This document shows positions 5,926 through 11,695 of a stretch of DNA of 14,960 nt, piece by piece. Position numbers and translations under genes: made by a program. The notes below the pieces were generated by a model. That model was given only the letters and a program-made list of their open reading frames with translations. It was not told the DNA's origin and did not search any database. The DNA comes from Magnetococcales bacterium (GTDB lineage Bacteria > Pseudomonadota > Magnetococcia > Magnetococcales > Magnetaquicoccaceae): assembly GCA_015229095.1 (NCBI GenBank), contig JADGCE010000058.1, forward strand, positions 1 through 14,960, written 5' to 3'. Each line of letters begins with the position of its first letter. Position 1 is the stretch's first letter.

Positions 5926-6951
5926 ATGAAAATTCTGGGTATCGAAACCAGTTGTGATGAAACCGCAGCGGCGGTTGTGGAAGCAGGCGTGGTCTGTTCC
6001 AATGTGGTGCAGGGACAGGTGGAGGTGCATGCGGTCTATGGTGGGGTCGTGCCTGAACTGGCCAGTCGCGCCCATATCCAGAACATTTCTGCGGTGGTGA
6101 CGGCGGCGTTGCAGCGTGCCAACGTGGCTGCGGAGGCGTTGGATGGCATCGCGGTGACGGTTGGCCCCGGTCTGATCGGCGGTCTGTTGGTGGGGTTGTC
6201 GGTGGCCAAGGGGATGGCCATGGCGCTGGAGGTTCCCCTCATCGGCATCCATCACATGGAAGGCCATTTGATGAGCCCCTTCCTGCAGGATCCCGCCCAA
6301 CCCGCTCCCCTCTGTGCCTTTCCCTTTGTGGCCCTGCTGGTTTCCGGGGGGCACACCATGCTGCTGCACGCCGAGGCGTTTGGGCGTTATCATCTTCTGG
6401 GGCAGACGCGGGATGATGCGGCGGGGGAGGCTTTCGACAAGGGGGCACGCCTGCTGGGTCTGCCCTATCCTGGTGGTCCGGCCATTGCCGCCCTGGCGCA
6501 AGGGGGCAATCCGCAGGCTTTTCGTTTTCCCAGAGCCCGACTGGAGCGGGATCGCTTTGATTTTTCTTTCTCTGGTCTGAAAACCGCTCTGCGCACCCAT
6601 GTGCTGAACCATCCCCTGGCACCGGAGGATTCGCAGGGCCGCAGGGATGTGGCCGCCTCCTACCAGGAGGCGTTGGTGGATGTGTTGGCGGACAAGGCCC
6701 TGGCGGCGTGTCGGGCAGCAGGTTGCCAGCGTCTGCTGGTGGCCGGGGGGGTGGGAGCCAATCAGCGGTTGCGCGCCTTGTTGGCGGAGCGGGCCGGAGC
6801 GGTGGCACTGTTTGCGCCACCCGTGTCGTTGTGTACCGACAATGGGGCGATGATCGCCTTGGCGGGTGCAAACCGTCTGGCCCTGGGGCAGCGGAGCGAC
6901 CGCTCCCTGAACGTCCGTTCCCGTTGGCCGCTGGCCGATTTGCGCAGTTGA
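5926..6951 (+). CDS. tsaD: tRNA N6-adenosine threonylcarbamoyltransferase TsaD
   Basis: A 341-residue member of the Kae1/TsaD (Gcp) ASKHA family. With TsaB and TsaE it transfers threonylcarbamoyl from TsaC-made threonylcarbamoyl-AMP to A37 of ANN-decoding tRNAs. Signatures in order: MKILGIETSCDETAAAVV, YGGVVPELASRAH, VTVGPGLIGGLLVG, metal-ligand His110 and His114 in HHMEGHL, LVSGGHTML, DDAAGEAFDKGARLLGL, YPGGPAIAALA, FSFSGLKTA and VAGGVGANQRL. ATG 5926 gives the canonical N-terminus, with AAGAG 10 bases upstream. The in-frame TTG at 5893 would add 11 unrelated residues. It is 43 bp before gpsA; this adjacency is frequent in Alphaproteobacteria. Length and motifs are intact. Confidence 0.97.
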   Translation: MKILGIETSCDETAAAVVEAGVVCSNVVQGQVEVHAVYGGVVPELASRAHIQNISAVVTAALQRANVAAEALDGIAVTVGPGLIGGLLVGLSVAKGMAMALEVPLIGIHHMEGHLMSPFLQDPAQPAPLCAFPFVALLVSGGHTMLLHAEAFGRYHLLGQTRDDAAGEAFDKGARLLGLPYPGGPAIAALAQGGNPQAFRFPRARLERDRFDFSFSGLKTALRTHVLNHPLAPEDSQGRRDVAASYQEALVDVLADKALAACRAAGCQRLLVAGGVGANQRLRALLAERAGAVALFAPPVSLCTDNGAMIALAGANRLALGQRSDRSLNVRSRWPLADLRS

Positions 6952-6994
6952 TCCTCCATCATCCATCGTTCGACTTTGTCCGAGAGGTTGTGTC

Positions 6995-8017
6995 ATGAAT
7001 CTTTTGCACGCCACCCTGCCCGCCGAGGTTGCAGTCATTGGCGCCGGTTCCTGGGGCACTGCCCTGGCGGCCCTGTTGGCGGCCAAATTGCCGCGCGTGA
7101 CCCTGTGGTGTCTGGAAGCGGAGGTGGCAGAGGGGATCAATCGGAGCCAGCGCAATCCCCTCTATGTGTCGGAATTTTCCTTGCCGGCCAATCTGCGGGC
7201 CGAGACGGATCTGCATCATGTGGTGGCCAACCACCGCATTTTGGTGCTGGTGGTGCCCACCCCGTTCGTCCGACGGATCCTGGCCTCTCTGGTAACCGTG
7301 GCCCATCCGGATACCCTGTTCGTCTTTGCCAGCAAGGGGGTGGAGATTGAGACCTTGACCCTGATTTCTGAGATTTTTGCCGAGCTGTTCGGTGCAGCGG
7401 GGATGCAGAGGGCCTGTTTTTTGTCCGGTCCCTCCTTTGCCAGGGAAGTGCTGCAGGGGTTGCCCACCGCCGTGGTGATTGCCGGGCAGAACGGCTCCGT
7501 CGTGCAGCAGATGCAACGGCTTTTTCAGGCGCCCCATTTTCGTACCTATGGCAGCGAGGATGTGATCGGCGTTGAGCTGGGCGGGGCCCTGAAAAATGTG
7601 ATCGCCCTGGCGGCGGGTGTCAGCGACGGGTTGGGCTTTGGCAACAGCGCCAGGGCGGCACTGTTGACCCGTGGTTTGGCGGAAATGGTGCGGTTGGGGG
7701 TCTGTATGGGTGCCCAGGCAGAGACCTTTTCCGGGCTTTCCGGGATGGGGGATCTGCTGCTGACTGCCACATCACCCCTCTCCCGCAACTATACGGTGGG
7801 GTGGCGTCTGGGGCAGGGAGAGTCTCTGGAGAGCATACAGCAGGGCGCGCGGGAGGTGGCCGAAGGGGTGAAGACCACCGTCAGTGTCCGGCGTCTGGCC
7901 GTGCAAAAAGGGGTGGAGATGCCGATTGCAACCGCTGTCTATGAAATTCTTTACGAAAACCGGTCGCCCCACGCGGTGGTCAAAGCGTTGATGGAACGGG
8001 AACTCAAGGCGGAATAG
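6995..8017 (+). CDS. gpsA: Glycerol-3-phosphate dehydrogenase [NAD(P)+] GpsA
   Basis: A 340-residue cytoplasmic enzyme that reduces dihydroxyacetone phosphate to sn-glycerol-3-phosphate, the backbone for phospholipids. The Rossmann nucleotide motif is VAVIGAGSWGTALA (about 12-25). It is followed by VLVVPTPFVR, FASKGVE and LSGPSFAREV (144-152). VELGGALKNVIALAAGVSDGL holds the catalytic lysine, Lys200. Substrate-binding NSARAALLTRGLAEM and the C-terminal FSGLSGMGDLLLTATSPLSRN, ending with a GxxLGQG-like WRLGQGES, are all present. ATG 6995 is preceded by GAGAGG, 7 bases away. The gene faces the J-domain protein gene across a 79-bp gap with a stem-loop. Confidence 0.97.
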   Translation: MNLLHATLPAEVAVIGAGSWGTALAALLAAKLPRVTLWCLEAEVAEGINRSQRNPLYVSEFSLPANLRAETDLHHVVANHRILVLVVPTPFVRRILASLVTVAHPDTLFVFASKGVEIETLTLISEIFAELFGAAGMQRACFLSGPSFAREVLQGLPTAVVIAGQNGSVVQQMQRLFQAPHFRTYGSEDVIGVELGGALKNVIALAAGVSDGLGFGNSARAALLTRGLAEMVRLGVCMGAQAETFSGLSGMGDLLLTATSPLSRNYTVGWRLGQGESLESIQQGAREVAEGVKTTVSVRRLAVQKGVEMPIATAVYEILYENRSPHAVVKALMERELKAE

Positions 8018-8046
8018 CCACGGTGCCCTCATGCCGGGAGGGCCAG

Positions 8047-8091
8047 GGATGGATCATGGCCCTCGTCTGTGCAGCGGACCATGATCCATCC
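8047..8091. terminator. Stem-loop between convergent genes, candidate bidirectional terminator
   Basis: GGATGGATCATGG (8047-8059) is perfectly complementary to CCATGATCCATCC (8079-8091), giving a 13-bp stem with a 19-nt loop. It fills most of the 79-bp gap between gpsA and the convergent J-domain gene. Neither side has a clear run of T, so intrinsic termination is uncertain. The stem may instead stabilise both mRNA 3' ends. Confidence 0.6.
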
Positions 8092-8096
8092 GTCCC

Positions 8097-9614
8097 TTAT
8101 CCCCTGGCACACGTATTCATCAGGTGGGAATAGGCACGGGTGATCTCCTGGGTTTTGCGATGCGCCAACTCGCGCAACTCGATGCCCATGGAGGCCACCA
8201 TGTCGGGATGATATTTGCGTATCCGCCTGCGCAGGGCCGTTTTGATACGTTCCGGCGTCGCCTCTCCCCGGATGCCGAGGATGCGCCGCTCCTGGTAGGC
8301 CTGCCCCTGGGGCGGGATACTGGCCTCCTCGCCCTCTTCGCAATACCACTCCTCCTTGGGTTCAGGGCGCTCCTGGCCACGGTGGCGCAGCAGGTTGAGT
8401 TCGGTTTCCAGGGCGACGACCCGTGCTTCCAGACGGCCCTGCTCCTGGGCCTTGCCGGCCAACAGTTTGTTCGCCTGTTGCAGGGCGCGCAGGCGGGTTT
8501 CCAGGGTGGCGATCTCTGCGGCGGCCTTGCCGGTATCGGGAGCTGCTGGCGGGTTATCCTGCAATGTCTTAAGTTTTTTATTCAGATCCCGGTTGGCGGC
8601 TTCCAACAGGGCGATTTTTTCTGTGCGCCGTTGCAGATCCTGTAGCACCGCCTCCTGCCCGGTCAGACGGCTGGCCAGTTGGTGGTTGTCGGTTGTCAGT
8701 TTGTTGATCTTGGCAACAGCCCCCTGATACATGTTCTCCCACTGGGAGGCCCGCTCGTTCTGGCGGTCCAGATCCCGGAGGAGGTCGTTGTAGGTATTGA
8801 TTTTGTCCAGGAGTGCTTTATTCTCTTTCTGCACTTTCTGCAGTTCGTGCTGAGAAGATGTGTGGGCACGCTCCTCCAGGGCGCGGAGGCGGCTGGCGAG
8901 CTGGGCCTCCTTCTCTTTTTGCTGTTTGATCTGTTGCAGCAGGTCGTTTTTTTCGGCCTGGAGGCGCAGCAGAGAGGCGTGAGCGGCGTTTTCCTGGTTG
9001 CGGAGCGCAGCCAACTCACCCTCCAGCTGGCTGATGGCGTCGATCCACCCCTGCTGGGTCCGGCTGCCGATATCCTCATCCAGGAAAAAGAGGTTGCCTG
9101 TCTGGAGGATATGCCCCTCCAGGATCTGCACCTTGTCCCGAAAAATGACCGGGTGCTCCTGATGCTGGATCACGGTTTCATAAAACAGCATGTCGTGATC
9201 CGCACGGATGATAAAATCCAGTTTGCAATGCTGGCATGACTGCACGAGACCCATCTCCTGGGCGGCGGTGATGACGACCGTGTTGCAGGCATAACATCTG
9301 GCCCGATAGAAGGTACGCCGTTCCTGGGTCAGGCCGATGCGTTCCACGGTGCGGCGCCCCAACTGCTCGTAGACAAGGCACTTGTGGTGGCCGACAACCT
9401 CGATGGAGTAGGGCTTGTTGCAGGCCGCACAGGCAAATTTCCAGAAGGTGACGGCCAGGGGATAGGTGACGGTCATGGCCACGCCACAGGCACGACAGCG
9501 CGTCGGCAGATAGTGGCACTTTTTTGGCGGACGCTCTTCCGTGTGCGCCTCCGGCGGGGAAGGCGGTTGACTCCGGGGCGGGGTGACCCGGTGGCTGGCA
9601 ACAGCAATGCCCAT
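8097..9614 (-). CDS. Zinc-ribbon, coiled-coil, J-domain protein of unknown function
   Basis: A 505-residue protein without signal peptide or membrane segment. Domains in order: a proline-rich start (10-31); zinc ribbon 1, Cys40-x2-Cys43 with Cys62-x2-Cys65; zinc ribbon 2, Cys107-x2-Cys110 with Cys127-x2-Cys130; a long coiled coil (about 190-412) rich in Gln, Glu, Leu and Lys; an acidic linker; and a C-terminal J domain (about 443-501). The J domain begins RRILGIRGEATPERIKTAL and carries the HPD tripeptide at 469-471 (KYHPDM) that stimulates DnaK ATPase. ATG 9614 has AAGAGG 8 bases upstream. It therefore looks like a co-chaperone delivering a specific client, held by the ribbons or coiled coil, to Hsp70. 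I do not recognise a named family. The gene is a single transcription unit, divergent from queE. Confidence 0.85.
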   Translation of the reverse strand: MGIAVASHRVTPPRSQPPSPPEAHTEERPPKKCHYLPTRCRACGVAMTVTYPLAVTFWKFACAACNKPYSIEVVGHHKCLVYEQLGRRTVERIGLTQERRTFYRARCYACNTVVITAAQEMGLVQSCQHCKLDFIIRADHDMLFYETVIQHQEHPVIFRDKVQILEGHILQTGNLFFLDEDIGSRTQQGWIDAISQLEGELAALRNQENAAHASLLRLQAEKNDLLQQIKQQKEKEAQLASRLRALEERAHTSSQHELQKVQKENKALLDKINTYNDLLRDLDRQNERASQWENMYQGAVAKINKLTTDNHQLASRLTGQEAVLQDLQRRTEKIALLEAANRDLNKKLKTLQDNPPAAPDTGKAAAEIATLETRLRALQQANKLLAGKAQEQGRLEARVVALETELNLLRHRGQERPEPKEEWYCEEGEEASIPPQGQAYQERRILGIRGEATPERIKTALRRRIRKYHPDMVASMGIELRELAHRKTQEITRAYSHLMNTCARG

Positions 9615-9834
9615 GGAATACCTCTTGATTGGGGATAAGCGAGTGTTTCCCTGGAGAGTGACCAGGAGCCCCCCTGTCGGGGGATGTTGCGGTGTTAATG
9701 CAATATAAGGGCCAATTGTTTCGCGGGAGATTGCCGCTGTTCATGGGGGGGGAGCGGTGCAACCGGGTGGTGGTTGCGTGTTTCATGCCGTGGGGCATGG
9801 TGTGTTGTCGATTGTGGAACAGACAGGTGTTGAG
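9615..9834. promoter_or_regulatory. Divergent intergenic region with three short hairpins
   Basis: 220 bp between the J-domain gene and queE, without a gene. It contains a GC hairpin CCCCC-ctgtc-GGGGG near 9668-9683. Two more stand in tandem in the queE leader: GCAACC/GGTTGC at 9759-9777 and CATGCC/GGCATG at 9784-9799, the latter ending 35 bases before the queE start. No convincing -35/-10 pair was found on either strand. I see no preQ1 riboswitch core. Confidence 0.4.
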
Positions 9835-10494
9835 ATGAATCCCCTGCCAAAAGTGGAGCCCTCCTATCCCATCTGTGACCTTTTTGCCAGTATTCAGGGT
9901 GAGGCCACATGGACCGGGCGGGCAACTTTTTTTGTGCGCTTTTCCGGTTGCCCCCTTTCGTGTCCCTGGTGCGATGAACCGAAACACCGGGATCCGACCG
10001 CCGCACGCCACTTGACAGCCGGGGAAATTTTGGCGCAACTGCGCGCAATCGATCCCATCCTGCGCCATATCGTCCTCACCGGTGGCGAACCTCTGGCGGT
10101 GCAGGGGCTCTCTGAACTGGTGGATTTTTTTAAAAAGCACGGCTATTGGCTGGCCATGGAGACCAGCGGCGTCGGCGGTGCGGTTCCCTCCGGCCTGGAC
10201 TGGGTGACGCTGTCGCCCAAAACCCCGCTGCCCGAATCCCTTTTTGCCATGGCGCACGAGATCAAATATATCGTACCTCCCACTCCGGCTCGTCGCCAGG
10301 AGCGGGAAATTCAACAGCGTGCCCAACGCCATGCCAATGTGTGGGTGCAACCGCAGTCGGAGCGTGGGGAAGGCGAGGCAGGCCGACCCCCTCTGGATTC
10401 CCGGGCGTTGCACAACTGTTTGGTGCATATCAAACGGTCCGGGGGAAAAATTCGCCTCTCCCTGCAGACGCACAAATGGATTGGCCTGCCATGA
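9835..10494 (+). CDS. queE: 7-carboxy-7-deazaguanine synthase QueE
   Basis: A 219-residue radical-SAM enzyme converting 6-carboxy-tetrahydropterin to 7-carboxy-7-deazaguanine, the ring-contraction step of queuosine (7-deazaguanine) biosynthesis. Family features: ICDLFASIQGEATWTGRATFF, the cluster motif Cys39-x3-Cys43-x2-Cys46 (GCPLSCPWCDEP), the SAM-binding LTGGEP (82-87), METSG, WVTLSPK and the C-terminal LSLQTHKWIGLP. ATG 9835 is chosen because MNPLPKVEPSYPICDLF matches the normal beginning and AGGTG lies 6 bases upstream. The frame is open back to 9757, but that part is in the leader hairpins. The stop codon overlaps the next gene's start (ATGA). No queC, queD or queF is in the window, so these must lie elsewhere or the precursor comes from another path. 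Confidence 0.94.
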   Translation: MNPLPKVEPSYPICDLFASIQGEATWTGRATFFVRFSGCPLSCPWCDEPKHRDPTAARHLTAGEILAQLRAIDPILRHIVLTGGEPLAVQGLSELVDFFKKHGYWLAMETSGVGGAVPSGLDWVTLSPKTPLPESLFAMAHEIKYIVPPTPARRQEREIQQRAQRHANVWVQPQSERGEGEAGRPPLDSRALHNCLVHIKRSGGKIRLSLQTHKWIGLP

Positions 10495-11129
10495 AGTCAC
10501 CTCTGCCCCGCCTGTTGTTGATCACCGATCGCACCCTCTGCGCCGATCTGCCGGTTACCATCGCCGCCGCCCTGGCGGGTGGTGTGCGGCATGTGCTGCT
10601 GCGGGAAAAGGGGCTGCCGGAGGCATCCCTGCTCCGTTTGGCCCAAGAGCTCCAGGGTGTGACGGCGGCACAGGGGGCTTTTTTGCTGATCCATGAACGT
10701 GTGGATCTGGCCCTGGCCATCGGCGCCCACGGGGTCCATTTGCCGGAACATGGCCTGGCCACCGCAGAGGCCCGCCGCCTGCTGGCAGGATTGCCTGCGG
10801 CACTGTTGGGTCGCTCTTGCCATTCCGTGGCGGGTGCATGCCAAGCCCTGCAAGAGGGTGCCGATTTTGTCACCCTCTCCCCCCTTTTTGCCACCCTTTC
10901 CCACCCCGATGCGCCGCCCCTGGGGGTGAACCGCTTTGCCGCCATGCGGGCCTCCATTCCCGGTCCGGTCTTGGCTTTGGGTGGCATTCATCGGGAGAAT
11001 GCCCGCACCGCCATGCAGACGGGTGCCTATGGCATTGCCCTGATTCGTGGGGTGTTGGATACCCCCGATCCCTGCCAGACGGCGGCGGCTTTGTTGAGAG
11101 AAATCAGCCAGGGGGAGGATGCGCTTTAA
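10491..11129 (+). CDS. Thiamine-phosphate synthase family protein (ThiE/TenI)
   Basis: A 212-residue TIM-barrel protein of the ThiE/TenI superfamily. Visible segments are LLLITDRTLC, HVLLREKGLPEASLL, LLIHERVDLALAIGAHGVHLPE, LLGRSCHS, ADFVTLSPLFATLSHPDAPPLG and VLALGGIHRENA. ThiE joins the hydroxymethylpyrimidine and thiazole halves of thiamine phosphate; TenI relatives isomerise the thiazole or have other roles. The pyrophosphate-site sequences here (GRSCHS, and SHPDAPPLG in place of the usual PTxTK) look more TenI-like, so a true synthase is not assured and no symbol is given. ATG 10491 overlaps the queE stop by 4 bases, implying translational coupling. The 3' end overlaps the convergent merR-type gene by 26 bp. 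No thiazole genes and no TPP riboswitch are nearby. Confidence 0.85.
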   Translation: MKSPLPRLLLITDRTLCADLPVTIAAALAGGVRHVLLREKGLPEASLLRLAQELQGVTAAQGAFLLIHERVDLALAIGAHGVHLPEHGLATAEARRLLAGLPAALLGRSCHSVAGACQALQEGADFVTLSPLFATLSHPDAPPLGVNRFAAMRASIPGPVLALGGIHRENARTAMQTGAYGIALIRGVLDTPDPCQTAAALLREISQGEDAL

Positions 11130-11583
11130 CCGGACTTGTCACGGCTCGGGTACCCTTATCCTCACGATGGCAGGGACATTGTCGTACCTGGATCGCTTGG
11201 TTGAGGGAACGCATGATGCCGCATCCCCGGTTGGTCTGACGTTGTTCGCACTCTCCACGCAGGGCGATCAACTGCTCTTTGAGTGTACCCATCGCCGCGA
11301 TTTGCTCCTCGACCCGTTTGATCTGCACATCGAGAAGGGCGTCGACCCCGGAGCAGTCTCCATCCGGGTGATGGCGAAAGTTCAGTAACTGCCGGATTTC
11401 GACCAGTTTCATTCCCAGGGAGCGACCGTGGCGGACAAACTGCAAGGTTTCCAGATGGGAGACTCCGTAACTCCGGTAGCCGGATTGATCTCGTTCCGGT
11501 TCCGCCAGCAGGCCCTCCCGCTCGTAGTAACGAACAGTCTCCACGTCGCAATCCACCTGTTTGGCCAACTCGCCAATGCGCAT
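11104..11583 (-). CDS. MerR-family heavy-metal-responsive regulator (CadR/PbrR type)
   Basis: A 159-residue MerR-family activator-repressor. The N-terminal winged helix-turn-helix is RIGELAKQVDCDVETVRYYE with GLL and GYRSY (2-40), then a dimerisation coiled coil. The metal cysteines are Cys77 (DGDCSGVD), Cys112 (RGECEQ) and Cys121 (RGCGIM). Their 35- and 9-residue steps match the Cys79/114/123 pattern known for the lead regulator PbrR and are close to the cadmium regulator CadR. An extra CPCH (136-139) sits in the C-terminal tail. ATG 11583 has a strong GGAG-rich ribosome site just upstream; the frame is open 12 codons further but lacks one. It faces cadA across the operator at 11629-11649, so it almost certainly controls cadA. 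Its last 26 bases overlap the convergent ThiE/TenI gene. Confidence 0.92.
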   Translation of the reverse strand: MRIGELAKQVDCDVETVRYYEREGLLAEPERDQSGYRSYGVSHLETLQFVRHGRSLGMKLVEIRQLLNFRHHPDGDCSGVDALLDVQIKRVEEQIAAMGTLKEQLIALRGECEQRQTNRGCGIMRSLNQAIQVRQCPCHREDKGTRAVTSPVKAHPPPG

Positions 11584-11625
11584 GCTCCTCTCCTGAAAAT
11601 TAAAGCGCAGAATATGCAAAAGCTC

Positions 11626-11656
11626 TTGACCCTGTAGTTGCTACAGGGTGTGCAAT
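11626..11656 (+). promoter_or_regulatory. MerR-type promoter and operator of the cadA operon
   Basis: -35 TTGACC (11626-11631) and -10 TGCAAT (11651-11656) are separated by 19 bp, the lengthened spacer characteristic of MerR-activated promoters. Inside lies a perfect dyad, ACCCTGTAG (11629-11637), TTG, CTACAGGGT (11641-11649). The arms closely resemble known CadR/PbrR boxes. Metal-bound regulator would twist the spacer to realign the two elements for sigma-70 polymerase. The dyad also covers the upstream region of the regulator gene, allowing autoregulation. Confidence 0.88.
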
Positions 11657-11684
11657 GATCGCACTGTTTCCAAAAATTTGCCAC

Positions 11685-11689
11685 AGGAG
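11685..11689 (+). promoter_or_regulatory. Ribosome binding site that fixes the cadA start
   Basis: AGGAG sits 6 bases before ATG 11696, but directly against the in-frame ATG at 11690, so the second ATG is the likely start. Confidence 0.65.
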
Positions 11690-11695
11690 ATGATC

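Noticed and set aside
5872..7155. 427-codon open frame antisense to tsaD and gpsA
   Set aside because: Rich in Arg, His, Gln and Gly with no recognisable domain; it opposes two certain genes.
9757..9834. N-terminal extension of QueE
   Set aside because: It lies in the hairpin leader with no ribosome site; homology begins after ATG 9835.
9615..9834. preQ1 riboswitch upstream of queE
   Set aside because: Hairpins are present but I see no A-rich tail or pseudoknot core of the known preQ1 classes.
10300..10490. TPP riboswitch before the ThiE/TenI gene
   Set aside because: The gene overlaps queE and no CUGAGA-type THI-box sequence is visible.
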